The notes below the pieces were generated by a model. It had not been told where the DNA came from, made no database searches, and was given only the letters and a program-made list of their open reading frames with translations. From Anolis sagrei (Eukaryota > Chordata > Lepidosauria > Squamata > Anolidae), in assembly GCF_037176765.1 (NCBI RefSeq), contig NC_090028.1, forward strand, positions 20,905,234 to 20,969,233: a stretch of DNA of 64,000 bases. Direction: 5' to 3'. Below, one piece after another: positions 32,513 through 45,034 of this stretch; position 1 is the first letter of the stretch, and every line of letters begins with the position of its first letter. Position numbers and translations under genes: made by a program.

Positions 32513-33353
32513 TGTCCAATGGAGTTAAAAGATTGAGGAAGCAAAGTTGTGCCTGTGGCGCTGTTGGACTTGGCACATGCAGATGGTCATTGCACAGTGC
32601 CACTTGTGTGTTCCTGCATGGGAGGGGGTTATTCAGGTTGCTCTTCTGGTCTCTTCCAACTGCAGCATTCTACAAGGTGTCAGATGAAGAGAAATGTCTT
32701 GCAGGCTATCCTGCAGAAGATGAAACATATTTGTTCTCTTGTTTCTATACAGCAGTGGTTCCCAAACTGTGTTCCTTAGAACACTAGGTTTATGGAGGTT
32801 CCATTTTAAAAGCTTTAAAATCTTTTTAAAATCTTATTGAAATTCAATATACTTCTGCTTTAAAACTGAACAATGTCCACCTATCGATGCAGATCAGGCT
32901 CTTAACTTATGAATACACCAAAAACAAATACTGGATGCCAAAATTGTAATCCTTGTTTAACCACCTTATTTTCCCCAGCAGATGGTGCCATTGTCTGCTC
33001 TGCTTCTTGTGGTCTTCTGATCAGTTTCTCCTTGTGTCTCATGTTTTTTCTTAAACAGGTTCAAACCCTTATTTTTCATTCTTTTTGTATCCACAATTTG
33101 ACAAACTCAGGTTTCCCTACGATTTTCTACGTCGTCCAAGGTCAAATTCCTCTAGTCATGACTGAGTCCCTTGACATTTTTAGAAAGAACAGCTCTCTAG
33201 GAATCTCTTCAGTCCCCTCAATGCAATTCTGTGTTCAGTTTCCAGCAGAAGCTGACCATTGATTCATCCTGGAAGACCTGCATGCAGATCCTAGGACAAA
33301 CCATGATTTGTTGTGATGGGAATATTCCTAGCCTGTTTCAGCCCAACTCTTCT
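32513..33353. other. No gene seen; hAT-like end at 32753
   Basis: A terminus-like 'cagcagtggttcccaaactg' at about 32751 may be a MITE remnant. The rest is unassigned. Confidence 0.5.
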
Positions 33354-34162
33354 TGTGCTGTCGCGCGCTGGGCCTATGACAATGTCTGTTTATAGGACGT
33401 GCTTTCTGTATGCCTCAGCTAAAGAGTCCCTTAGGTTTCCCAAAACAAAGTTCTGTAGAGTCTCAAAGTAAGTCCAACAAAGTTCTTTATTAAGGCTTAA
33501 ATCTTCGAACAAATGAATAAAATGCCATATAATCTTGAAAAACTAGTAGCTTTCTCGATCTGCCGACAAGGGACAGGCAGCTGCTTGACAAACTGTTCCT
33601 ATCTTCTTTAGGGAAACCTTCCGACCCTTCCTTGGGCAATCTTTCTTAACCTTGCTGGCGTGAGGCCCCAACTCCCGGCTCCAAGCTGCGTTATGGATAG
33701 CCTGAGTGGTCCCTTACCAGGCAATGGTTGCCGCACATCTGCCAAGCTTGCGTCCTTTTAGTTTCTCCACGAAGGCTGTGGAACTGCAAAGCTGTAGAGG
33801 TTTTCCTTTTTCCCCAGCAAAAGCTGGCTGTAGATCTATATCTCTGGCCCCAGCAGAGCTATAAGATCTATTTCTTTAACCCTGGCAGAGCTGTAAGAAG
33901 CGAAGCTTTTTACAGGTGGGGTAGAGAAAAGCCCACACGTCCTACTGTAGGGCTCTAAACTGTGAGACTGAACTAAAAGTACCCTTTTCCCTCCAAACCT
34001 GGGGAAAAGGGTGGGTCTAATGGTGATTGATAGGTTGTTGGCCCTATGACTACAACCTGGGGAAAGCTACCCAATTGCAAAAAAGCATAGCTTGAATAGA
34101 TTCATGCAAATTAACAGTGCAAGAAAAAGAATAAAATCTCCTGGCACAACTGTGCCAGCACA
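33354..34162 (-). mobile_element. Solo LTR, 809 bp, with CTTCT duplications
   Basis: On the minus strand it runs TGTGCTGGCACAGTTGTGCC ... GCGCGACAGCACA. Exact 5-bp duplications CTTCT lie at 33349-33353 and 34163-34167. It is the same family as 24778-25638 and 38056-38861. It appears complete as a solo LTR and its internal region is absent. Confidence 0.85.
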
Positions 34163-34167
34163 CTTCT

Positions 34168-36120
34168 CATTCTCCAGTGCAGCTGCTTCCATTTTTATTA
34201 AAGTCTGACAAATTGTGGTTCATTTAGTTATGATTCTATGAAAAATCAAACTCTCATTCATGAAGCTCGCTCTCCCCCCCACCCCCTCCCCAGGTTGTGG
34301 TTAAGAATCTGGTTCAAATCCTTACTCAGTAATGAAGTTCACATTTTCACATGTGATTCTCTCAGCTTAGCCTACCACAGATTACTGTGAGGATAAAATG
34401 CACCAAGGTCAGGATCTTGTTCTGTGTTCGGAGAGAATAGATTTACACCAAAGTGGAACTCGTATTGGATATACTGGATCATATCGTTTTGCAACACTTC
34501 ATGGTTGTCTATTGCACAATAGTGCCATTACTCCCAACCACTAAATGAAATGAAGAATTGGGGAACCTCCAAGAAAAGAAAACCATTTGTGCAATGTTTG
34601 CACTGCCAGCACACTGCTTGTGCCAACTTCTCAGAAAGTACAACTGCCTACATAATGACATTTAGGGCAGAACAGTGTAGTTCACCAGCAGAATCCTATC
34701 ACAATGTTGAGTGATTTCAGCTCCGCAGGAACCACAGTTTTGGATGCCCGGTGTGTCAAGCTCCCCAAGCATGTCATGGGTATGGGAAGGAAAGAAAGTG
34801 TGTGAGTTGGGAGTTGATGGAGTTGACCAGAATAGGACAGTGGGGTTTGACTGACCATACAGTGGGTACTGAGGGTGCTGGCACACCTTGAATGGGATTT
34901 CCAAGGGGTGGGTCGAATTTGGCAATCAGTATAAGGAAACGTTCCCAGGAATAAACAAAGATAAAATCTGGGTGGAAAGCCCATGGCTCTTCCTAAGTCT
35001 TCCAAGGGATGTGTCTTCCAGGGAATTGTGAAGAGATTGTGGTTATTCCTAAACTAAATGCTGAACCATGCCCTGAGGTGAGGGATGTATATGTAGTGCT
35101 TGTGAAACTTGTGACAAGTTCACTGAGCAGTCACCTGAAACAAGAAAAGGTCATTGTGGGCTTTATTGCTAGCACTTATGGGACTGGAATGAAAGTTTTT
35201 CAATAACATGATAGCTCTGAGGCAAGTAGGTGTCTTAGCTAGATCAGTCCTGCTGTCCAACTTGTAAGCTACAGAGAAAGACTCCCTCTGACCCCAACCT
35301 CTCAAGTGGATAAAACAAGCCCACCCATCCCATTTGTGCCATTGCCGCACAGCCTATCCAGTTAAGTGACAGATTCTCTGGCAAAGAGTCGTAAAAGAAC
35401 CTGCAAAAACGACCAGCTTATCGAGATTTCTTTTAGCCTGTGAAAGAAAAAACAAATGTTTGATCCTTCCCAAGGAAACTTGTTGCATTTCTATGAATAC
35501 AAATTTCCTGTTTCCTGGCAGGGGGTTGGACTCGATGACCCACACGGTCTCTTCCAACTCTGATTTTATGAGAGTGCCAAGAAGGACGTGATTTTTTATC
35601 CCTCCTTTGCCAATCCATTCATCTGCATGCAATTCCTAGTCACCTGAAGTGATTAGGTAAGCACTTCTTTGCATCACATTTGCATCACAGGCTTTTACCC
35701 TGACTGTTCTGTCCTGTTCCTATTTTTTTTCAAAGTAGCATAGATTTCCTTCTTTCCACGACAACCTTATGAGGAAGGACACACTGAGAGAAAATATCAG
35801 TTCATGCCCCCACCCCAATTGGGTTTTATGGCTTAGCAGGTACTTGAATGTGGACCTCCCCAGATCCAGACTAATGCTGTAACCACACAACACTAGTTCT
35901 TGTGTATATGCTTGTTGTTGTGTAACAGAGACAGGGAAGAGAATGTGCTAAGGGTGTGAGTGTGTGTATTTGAGGGAGACCTCAGCCTCTCACCTATCAC
36001 CAGTTTGCCATTCCCAATTTCCTGCTGCACACCAAGATTAGAAGACTCAGCGGAAAAGAAAAGTGGACTCCTAATGACCATTAATGGCTCAAGTGTATCA
36101 CTCAACTTGCATACCTGTAC
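34168..36120. other. No gene seen; CR1 tail at 35517-35570
   Basis: The only recognisable piece is a CR1 3' end ('ggttggactcgatgacc...cttccaactctga'). I tested reading frames around 34660-35640 by eye and saw no conserved domain. Confidence 0.55.
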
Positions 36121-36123
36121 CTC

Positions 36124-36974
36124 GTGAAGTCGGATCTGGTCAGGGTGGTCCATGCCTTAGTCACCTCCAGATTGGATTACTGTAATGCATTCTACGTGGG
36201 GCTGCCCTTGAAAACGGCCCGAAAATTTCAATTGGTACAACGGGCGGCAGCCAGGTTACTAACTGGTGCTTCTTACAGAGAGGAGTCAACCCCCCTGTTT
36301 AAGGAGCTCCTCTGGCTGCCCTTCATTTTCCGGTCCCAATTCAACGTGCAGGTTCTTACCTACAAAGCCCTGAACGGTTTGGGACCTGCTTACCTTCGTG
36401 ACTGCATTTCTGTGTACAAACCCACACGATCTCTTCGATCATCTGGAGAGGCCCTGCTCACGCTCCCACTTCCTTCGCAGGCGCGATTGGTGGGGGACGA
36501 GGGAAAGGGCCTTCTCGGTGGTGGCCCCCCAACTCTGGAACTCACTTCCCAGGGACATTAGACATGCCCCAACGTTGGCAGTCTTTAGGAGGAGCCTGAA
36601 AACGTGGTTGTTCCAATGTGCCTTCCCAGAATAAGGAGAACTCTCAGCAATATGTTCTAACAATGCACTTTAATACTGACTTAGGATGGACTGCATTCCC
36701 TCATTTCTCTCCAAAAAATCTTATCCTAGTCATATTTTACCTTGTTCACGTCAGCATATTTTCAATTTTAATCTATTAGATTTGGCCCTGCCATTTTTAA
36801 AATTGTTTATGTAACTATTGATTGTTTTTTGTTTATGTGATTTATATGATTTGTATTTTATTGATTGTTTATTGATGTTGTGTTTATTGATGTTTTGTTT
36901 GATGTACTTTGGGCTTGGCCTCATGTAAGCCACACCGAGTCCCTTGGGGAGATGGTAGCGGGGTACAAATAAAG

Positions 36975-37018
<44 letters not shown>
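36124..37018 (+). mobile_element. L2-like LINE ORF2 C-terminus and complete 3' end
   Basis: The frame reads VTSRLDYCNAFYVGLPLKTA, VQRAAARLLTGASYREESTP, LTYKALNGLGPAYLRDCISV, LRSSGEALL and, after one frame shift in the poly-G of 'gtgggggacgag', FSVVAPQLWNSLPRDIRHAP. The 3' end is 'agatggtagcggggtacaaa' plus (ATT)n at 36976-37018. It is one of the most complete copies here. Confidence 0.9.
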
Positions 37019-37019
<1 letters not shown>

Positions 37020-38055
37020 CTCCATTCTGCCAACGAAAACTAGGCTATGAGTGGCCAAGTAACACTAGAACAGAGATTTCAACCCCATTTTCATTGAATG
37101 CCACATCAACCTTATAATTGCCTTCAAGGGGCTGTTAAATCTGTGGATGGAGATTCTCCGGAGACAGAGGACCAACTATAATAGTGATCAGTGCTCTTTA
37201 GTTTTTACCTAATTTGAGCCCCCCAGATGTTTGAACAGCAACCCTCATCACTTTTGAGAATTGAAACCAAACAGAACTTGTGGCTCTGAGGTTGGAGAAA
37301 GGTTAAATAACATTTTAACACCAGACATTATTTCCACAAGTCTTGTATCTAAATTCAAACCCCATTTTCCTAACTGAACAGAACAAACTTGCCTTTCCAA
37401 TGCTCCTGTATCACAACTCCCATAAGCTCCAGTCATGAGGAATACAGAGGTGATAGTCCAACATCTGGAGGGCTACATACAATTACGGGACAGGACAGAT
37501 TTGGCCTGTGGGCCTTGAGTTTGACATGTGTATTAGAAGGTGGTCAAAATAGAAAAGACTTTTTAAATGAGGAAGAGCCTGAACTAGAAGTGGCAGCTGT
37601 TTGTTTTTGCCTGTGCTTCCTGGGAGGGAGAAGGCTTCATCTCTTTCCCTCTTGATGAGTTCAGTGAGTGCAAACTACTTTTACACTCTGAGCTCTGTTT
37701 GCAATAACTGAAGAAAGTTGAGGATAACACAGGAAAGTGGCAGAAAGGAGAGAGAAATTAGTACATTTTAAACATGGCTGAAGAAGTGGACTGATGGAGG
37801 GTTACGGTTCCTGCCAAATTATGACAGTTGGAATGTATGAAATTGGCATATTCCACATTTTGCAGGGCTTGATGGACATATATTACCTTGAATTTTTGCC
37901 CTGAGATTTCCTTTGACAGAGCAGATACAGTAAGTATGGAAAAATATTCATGTTGTCTGTTTGAATATTTTGAATGGTTGAAGGCAACCAAAGTGTATAG
38001 ACTGGGTGGGACAAAGGGACTATTATTGCTGCCTGACATTCCTAGCAAGAGGCCT
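37019..38055. other. No gene seen; unassigned sequence
   Basis: A MITE-like remnant ('ccaacatctggagggctaca', 'ggccttgagtttgacatgtg') lies at 37440-37535. No host exon is recognised. Confidence 0.55.
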
Positions 38056-38861
38056 TCTGCTGGCACGGTAGTGCTAGGAGATTTGAACCTCTTTTTCTTG
38101 CACTGCTTAGTTTGAATGAATTTATTTAAACCACACATTTTGCAATCAGGTAGCTTCCCCAGGTTGCAGCCATTGGGCCAGCAACCTGGCAATCATTGTT
38201 AGAGTCTTTAGACCCGCCCCTTTTTCCCGGGGTTTTGGAGGCAAAGGAGGACTTTTGTTCAGTCTCACTGTTTGGAGCCTAACAGCAGGATGTGTGGGTT
38301 TCTCTATCCCACCTGCACAAAGGCTTCACTACTCACAGCTTCTGCTGGGGGGGGGGGGGTAAAGGAATAGTTCCACAGCTTTTGCTGGGGGGAATACAGC
38401 CAGCCTTTGTTGGGGCAACAGGACAGTTCCTACAGCCTTCGTGGAGTAAAACTAAAGGACACCTTTCAGCTTGGAAGATCTACAGAAATCTTGTCTGGTA
38501 AGGGACCACTCGGGCTATCCATAAAGTAGCTTGGAGCCAGGAGTAGGGGCCTCACACCAGCAAGGTAAAGAAATATTGCCCAAGGAGGGGTCAGAGGATT
38601 TCCCTAAGGAAGAAAGGAACAGTTTACCACCAGCTGCCTGCCCTTGATGGCAGATTGAGGAAGCTACTGGTTTTCCAAGGTTATAAAGTGTTTAATTCAT
38701 TTGTTTGAAGATTTAAGCCCAAATAAAGAACTTTGTTGAACTTATTTTGTATTGGGAAACCTGAGGAGCCCTTCAGCTGAGGCATCCCGGCGTCCCGTTG
38801 GGCATACAGAAGGCACGTCCTGTAAACAGACATTATTTCAGGCCCAGCGTGTGACAGCACA
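38056..38861 (+). mobile_element. Solo LTR, 806 bp, with GGCCT duplications
   Basis: It runs TCTGCTGGCACGGTAGTGCT ... GTGTGACAGCACA between exact GGCCT duplications at 38051-38055 and 38862-38866. It shares its start, 'ttgcactg', 'cccgccccttttt', AATAAAGAACTTTGTTG and the GC-rich end with the LTRs at 24778 and 33354. It is a solo LTR fossil. Confidence 0.85.
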
Positions 38862-39550
38862 GGCCTCGATCAGTGAGAAAAGCAATAGTGTATGAAGGAG
38901 GAGCAGGGGTGGGAAACCTGTACAGTAATAAGTGCTAACAAGAGACAAATGTAAGGGAGAAAATAGCAGCAAGGCCATAAAATTAATGGCCGAGAGACAG
39001 GCCCACAAAGGCTCCAAGAGGCCTGGCAGGAAGCTATTCTCATCACTGCAAGTAACACATTCCAAACTGGCCATAAAACTCCTCAGATGGCACATCTTTC
39101 CCAGTTCAGGAAAATGTCAGGGTACCCGGAGAGATGATCCCAGTAACACTTTGCATAGAGAAACAGAGCATGGCTAGAATTTGGGGTGGAGGGATCTTTG
39201 CTTGTGTGTTCCACAAGTGTTAGGAATCCTACTCCACGGACCTCCTTCACCCCCCAGAATTGAAATGACTGAATGGAAAATTTCCTAGAAACTTTACTCT
39301 GATTTGTGTGAGAAAAGTGAATGAACGTAGGCTCACGGAAACAGCCTGGTTGCTCTGTTTACTCATTTCCCACGCAGATCTACTTCAATATGCAGCCTTC
39401 CCAATCTTTCTCAAACCAGAGATCCTGTGGGATTTGGGGACTAACACTCCAAACATCCCCAGACTATGCTGGTCAGATAATGGAAAATATAGTTCAATGC
39501 ACCCGGAGAGCACTGGGTTAAGGAAGTTCTGTCTACACTGAGCAGTAGTA
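38862..39550. other. No gene seen; unassigned sequence
   Basis: No conserved frame or repeat family is recognised. Confidence 0.6.
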
Positions 39551-40430
39551 CCTTGTTTCCCCAGAAATAAGAGCTACCCCCAAAACCCTTCTGTTCAAGG
39601 AGCTCCACTGGCTGCCATTCATCTACCGGACCCAATTCAAGGTGCAGGTTCTTACCTACAAAGCCCACCTACCCTGCGTGACCGCATCTCCATATATGAA
39701 CTCACACGATCCCTTCAATCATCCGGAGAGGCCCTGCACTCGATCCCACCAGCATCGCAGGCGCGATTGGTGGGGATGAGAGAGAGGGCCTTTTCGGTGG
39801 TGGCCCCTCGACTCTGGAACTCACTCCCTAAAGACATCAGACAGGCCCCAACTCTGGCAGTCTTCAGGAGGAGCTTGAAGACGTAGCTGTTCCAGTGTGC
39901 CTTCCCGGAACAATGATATCATAGCACTTTGTCCTCCAAAGTACTTTACATTTCTTTAGGTCTGCTAGTATACCCTTACAAACACCTTATCTCCTTTCGT
40001 CCATGTCCCAACATTATTTCCAATTTTAACTTTACATTTGGCCTTCCCACTGTTTTTAATTGTGTGTTGTCTTAGTGATAATGTTGTATATTTTATTGCC
40101 TATGTTTTGTTTTATTTTTTAATTGTGTTGTATTGTTGTTTATTGTCTGTATTGTGATATTTGGGCTCAGCCTCATGTAAGCCGCACCGAGTCCCTTGGG
40201 GAGATGGTAGCGGGGTACAAATAAAATGTAATAATAATAATAAAATAATAAAAATAAGCCCTAGCATAATTTTTGATGCTTGAAATATGAGACCTACTTA
40301 AAAAACCAAGCCCTAGTTACAGTTCATTTAAAAAGTCAATTTGGAAAAACAAAACATCCCCTGAAATTGGAAAAATAAGACATCTTTTGGAGCCAAAAAG
40401 ACCTTATTTTATTTTAGGGAAACAGTAGTT
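39551..40430. mobile_element. TIR DNA element split by an L2-like LINE
   Basis: The left end 'ccttgtttccccagaaataag' and the right end 'cttattttattttagggaaaca' are imperfect inverted repeats, with 'aaataagccctag' and 'aaataagacatc' repeats inside. An L2-like LINE (39582-40250; [40 protein letters not shown], tail plus (ATA)n) splits it. The superfamily is not recognised. Confidence 0.65.
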
Positions 40431-40865
40431 CTTGGTCAGTTGTTATGGTCCAACTTAGGGCGTCTAGCACTACTAGCCAAAAAAACAAAACACAACAACC
40501 ACACACAGTGCAGTCGTTCCACTTTTTCCTCCCTAACTGGTGTGTAGGTGTCAGTGTTGCTAGGTTTTTGAAACAGAAAAGTCTGTTAAAATTCGTGACA
40601 TGTCGGGTTGACATACAGGAAGGAGATTTTACTATGTTTGGGTTGTGCTTAAATACCCAATGAAAATATTGATTTCTGTTTCCTTAATCATGTGTCCTTG
40701 TGAAATGTGTGTATTGTTCATTTTTATAGACAATGTAACGCACATATTTATGTCTTTATGAGGGGCTTTTACAAAAAATGAAATCCAGTGATTCCATATA
40801 AAAGGAAAGGCTTTCGAACTATCAAGTAGACATCCTATATAACAGTGTTTCTCAACCTTCCTAAT

Positions 40866-41825
40866 TGTGACGGCGCAACTGGCGCCACCTGTATGTAAAA
40901 CTTTAAGTTGCAAAGGTTTGAACTGTTGTAACATGTCCATGTAACATGTTGTAACATGTAACTGTTGGGGAAAGTGGAAGGTAAAAGGAAGAGGGGCCGA
41001 CCAAGGGCAAGATGGATGGATGGCATCCTTGAAGTGACTGGACTGACCTTGAAGGAGCTGGGGGTGGTGACGGCCGACAGGGAGCTCTGGCGTGGGCTGG
41101 TCCATGAGGTCACGAAGAGTCGGAGATGACTGAACGAATGAACAACAACAACAACATGTCCAGACTTGCCTGGTTACCTTGTAAATGTATAGTTGAATTG
41201 ATTGGTTATCTACAGCTGTCAAGCAATGTTGTTTTACATCAGTTGGCTTGCTCCTCCAGCTCAATTGTTTGGCTCCACCCCTTCTTAGGGAGAAAAACAA
41301 CACTTTCATTTTCATTCTTACCACCAAAAGCTCAACAGATGGACGTGCAAAAGGCCTTGGTCAAGTCATTTCTTACCACCAATTCTCAAGTTTATACCCT
41401 TAGGATTCATACTTCATGCCCAGCTCATCTGGACAACATTGAGGAATCTTAAGCGCCTTCAAACCAGTCTTTTGGCATCAAGAGGAAGACTTTGTGCCTT
41501 CAATATAGGCAATTGGACTGGGGTTTGGAGTGTTTTGACCTCATAGCCATTGAGAAAGAGGGAACTTGGAAGCTACTCAGCTGGAAAACTCTTTGAACCC
41601 AAGACAACCAGAGACTGTAATGTATTTTTAAACCCTTTTTGGAACATCAAGTTTAATGCCTCAGAAAGATAACTCTCTGTAAACAATAAAGCCTATTTCG
41701 AGTTATCTATAGTGTCTTGTTGATCCTCGAGAGTTCTAATTCTCTAAAGGAAGGCAAGAAGCAAAAAGTTGCCACGTCCTTGTTTTTTCACTAAGAACTA
41801 TAGTTCCGCAGGCAGAGACAGCACA
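40866..41825 (+). mobile_element. Solo LTR, 960 bp, inside a hAT element
   Basis: It begins TGTGACGGCGCAACTGGCGC and ends GAGACAGCACA, between exact CTAAT duplications at 40861-40865 and 41826-41830. AATAAAGCC near 41687 marks a likely polyadenylation region. Its ends resemble the other LTR family but the body differs. A BovB fragment (40940-41153) is inserted in it. Confidence 0.85.
40940..41153 (+). mobile_element. BovB (RTE) LINE 3' fragment
   Basis: It carries RARWMDGILEVTGLTLKELG, ADRELWRGLVHEVTKSRR and a 3' end 'gagatgactgaacgaatgaa' with (CAA)n. A 9-bp duplication ACATGTCCA lies at 40931-40939 and 41154-41162. It is 5'-truncated. Confidence 0.8.
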
Positions 41826-42679
41826 CTAATGCCACAACCCCTTAATACAGTTCCTCATGTTGTGGTGATCCCAACCATAACATTATTTTTGTTGCTACTT
41901 CATAGCTGTAATTTTGCTACCGTTCTGAATCATAATGTAAATATCTGACATGCAGGATGTATTCTCATTCACTGGACCAAATTTGGCACAAATACCCAAT
42001 ACGCCCAAATCTGAATACTGGGGGGGGGGGGGGGGGGTGATTTTGTCATTTCGAAGTTGTAGTTGCTGGGATTTATAGTTAACCTACAATCAAAGAGCAT
42101 TCTGAACCCCACCAACGATGGCATTGAACCAATTTTGGCACACAGAACTCCAATGACCAACAGAAAATACTGGAAGGGTTTGGTGGGTATTGACCTTGAG
42201 TTTTGGAGTTGTAGTTCACTTACATCCAGAGAGTACTGTGGACTCAAACACTGATGGATCTGGACCAAACTTGGCATGAATACTCAGTATGCCCAAATGT
42301 GAAGACTGGTGGTGTTTGGCGAAAATAGACTTTGACATTTGTAAGTTGTAGTTGCTGGGATGTATAGTTCACCTACAATCAACCCGCCAACAATAGAATT
42401 GGGCCAAACATACCACACAGAACCACCATGACCAACAGAAAATACTGTATTTTCTGATGGTCTTTGGTGACCCCTCCGACACCCCCCAGGTTAAGAAACG
42501 CTGGTATATAAAAATGCAAAGCATACAGGTTCACTCCTCTAAGTTCATAATTTTGAATGTTTAACTCTTAAAAGGTTGACATGCAATCAATGTGATTAAG
42601 AGGACAATATGCTTAATATGCTTGGAAAATGGGTTGAAATTTGTAAAACGAAATTCGGTGAAACTTATGCAAAGTTTTA

Positions 42680-43745
42680 CATTCAGGTCACAAAAACTAA
42701 ATACACAAAGCATGGGAGAATGCATGGTTCAGTAGTACTATGCATGAGAAGGACCTTGGGTTATCATTGACCATAAATTGTATTTTAGGCACCGGTGTAA
42801 TGCTATAGCAAAGAAGGCAAGCACTGTTTTAATCCACATTAATAGAACCATCGTTTCCAAGTCACAAAACGTAATACTCTCACTATATTCTGTGCAGATT
42901 CGGAGTACAAGCAGTCCACAAGTTACGAATAAAGGTTTGTTCTTAAGTTGAATTTGTATGTAAATCGGAACAGGTACATTTTAAGTGTAACTCCAACCAG
43001 ACAGACAGATAGCTTTGGAGAACATAGGGGTCAACACTCCTGTTTGTTTTGCTGTCTGTGTCCCTGTTCAGAAGATTTCATCTTATTTTCTGTCCACGTG
43101 ACAATTGGATTTTGGAAAAATTGGCTTGTTGCAGAAACAAGAACTGACGATAAAGTTTCAGTGGAGACCCCTTTCCTCATGAAAATAACACTTTCAGGAG
43201 TGGATTTCTCTTCCAAGGTGTAGATTTCTCTCATTTCCTGTTGCCTCACCCCCATTCTTAACTAGGAGTTGTTAGTAAGTCGGATGTTTGTAACTCAGGA
43301 ACTGCCCGTACTGAATTCAGTTCTGTGAGTTTCACTTTAACAAACATATGGACAAGTTCAGAGGAGGACAACGAGGATGATAAAAGGTATGGAGAACAAA
43401 AGATATGACAAATTGAAGGAATTGGACATACTCTTCATGAAGGGAAGGTTGAGGGCCTAAGGGATGCCACAAAGAGGAGGATGCAGGTTTGTTCTCTTTT
43501 GCCTCAAGGGATGGAACTAGGTCTAATGGTTTGAAGTCACAGGAGGGTGGATTTGGATTGAACATTAGATGGGAACTCTGGACTGTAATATCAGTTTGGT
43601 AATTGATTGGGGAAGTGGTGGGTCTTCTGGATGTCTTCAAAATGAGGCTAGACAGCTGCCTGCTTGGGATGTTCTTGCAAGAGATCCTGCACTGAGCAGG
43701 GAACTGCTGATGATGGTCCATAGGGCTCCTTGCATAATTCTGTGA
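42680..43745 (+). mobile_element. Old CR1 LINE fragment split by a TIR element
   Basis: 42680-42908 and 43312-43745 give decayed CR1 text ('gagaaggaccttgggttatc', 'aatagaaccatcgtttccaa'; later 'ggacaagttcagaggagga', 'cttgcataattctgtga'). The inserted piece (42909-43311) has ends 'gcagtccacaagttacgaat' and 'gtttgtaactcaggaactgc', a MITE-like DNA element. Confidence 0.65.
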
Positions 43746-43806
43746 CTGGTTTTCTTATCACGGGTCAAGAGCTTCTTTACTCAAAACTTTAAAACATTAT
43801 CTATAC

Positions 43807-43932
43807 AGGCCTGGGCCCTGCCGGGGAGCCATTTTGAGGAGGGGGTGGTGCCAAAGGAGGCAGCCTCACGACCCCTCAAAAATGGCAAAGAGACCCCCCT
43901 GGGGGTCGTGACCCCCAGGTTGAGAATAACTG
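43807..43932. mobile_element. Short hAT-derived MITE
   Basis: The right end 'gtgacccccaggttgagaat' is of SPIN-like type. Duplications ATCTATAC lie at 43799-43806 and 43933-43940. Confidence 0.75.
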
Positions 43933-43940
43933 ATCTATAC

Positions 43941-45034
43941 AGATATTAGGGTATATGTGCCTTGCTGTCTACGGCAAGGATAGGGACAGCAGTTATGTGG
44001 AAGAATCTCATTTGTTGCTACCTAGATTGAATTTGGACTTCAGTGTTGTTAGAGTAATTGACATTCAGACTTTACTCTGTCACTTTCAGAACTACATGAC
44101 ATGCATTCATGACATATAAGCCACATTCCCACTGTTGGAACCATATATTGTTTTTGAAACTATTATGACAAGTACTCTTTGGATATTGATTATTGCCTAC
44201 TGTTGTTATTGACAGTAATTAAATACACTTGGTGGAGTAAGGCTGCCACAGGCGGATCTATTATGTTTTGTAAATATATTTTCGAAAACTGAGATGTGTT
44301 TTTCCTTAAGAGATGGAGGAGGGACATGTGCAGTCTTGAGATATGGTGCTTAACAGGGGGTAGTTGCCTTGGCCTAAGGATTATAATTAGCACTTTGTTT
44401 ATAAACAGCACAGAAGCAGAGAAGTGATGCACAATGGGAACTCCTTTCCAACCTGAGGACCTTGCAGGTGTGCGCCCTCCTCATATACCCAGCCAGCAGC
44501 AGAACCAGCTGAGATGGTAATACTCCAGCACATCTGGAGGGCAGTTGTCTGGAGACAGCTGCCATGAGAGAGAAGGAATGGTTACTGGACTGGGCAGAAG
44601 GGAATGAGATGTTTGCAAAAGCCCAGGGCAAGAGCTATGGAGATCTCACCTCCTTGACAGAAGCTCAGCACCTTTAACTACTATTGTTTTGTCATGAGTA
44701 AGTGCTTTAGCATTAGTGAACAGAGCAATGGTGTGGGTGAAGCTTCTGAAGCAGAAGAGGCCTGTGGAAGAGGGCAGGCTACAGCAGGAGGGGGACTGAG
44801 GTAATAAAGCTTTGGGTGAGCTGTATATTGGGGGCAGGGTTGCAGATATACCTCTGGCTTTGTGTAATATTGGAAAGTGAGCACATGGCCTAGGAGGACC
44901 ATTGCGGCATCATTTGCCTGAGAGAAGGCATCTGTCCCAGCAATAGCTCTGAGGCTGGAGGAGGCCGAGCAGGCAGGATGCGTGCCATTAGGGTGGCCTC
45001 TCCCCTAAAGAGGCATGAGCAGGAGGGGTTGCTG
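43941..45034 (-). other. TPPP3: TPPP3 3' UTR and downstream flank
   Basis: This is sequence downstream of the TPPP3 stop. No repeat family is recognised and I found no clear minus-strand AATAAA close to the stop, so the UTR end is not placed. Confidence 0.4.

Larger units (their letters stand above)
40843..42503 (-). mobile_element. SPIN-like hAT element interrupted by a solo LTR
   Basis: The ends are CAGTGTTTCTCAACCTTCCT and ...GGTTAAGAAACGCTG. The 8-bp flanks are CTATATAA (40835-40842) and GTATATAA (42504-42511). Inside, 'cagttcctcatgttgtggtg...taattttgctaccgttctgaatcataatgtaaatatctga' (quoted blocks: 'ttcctcatgttgtggtg', 'taattttgctac', 'gtaaatatctga') matches the well-known SPIN/URR1 hAT interior as I remember it. 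The element continues with the interior shared with 161-800 and 49880-50430. Removing the LTR leaves about 0.7 kb. Confidence 0.8.

Noticed and set aside
40632-41327. A 231-codon minus-strand frame
   Set aside because: It runs antisense across a LTR, a BovB fragment and a hAT end; no domain fits and it crosses element borders.
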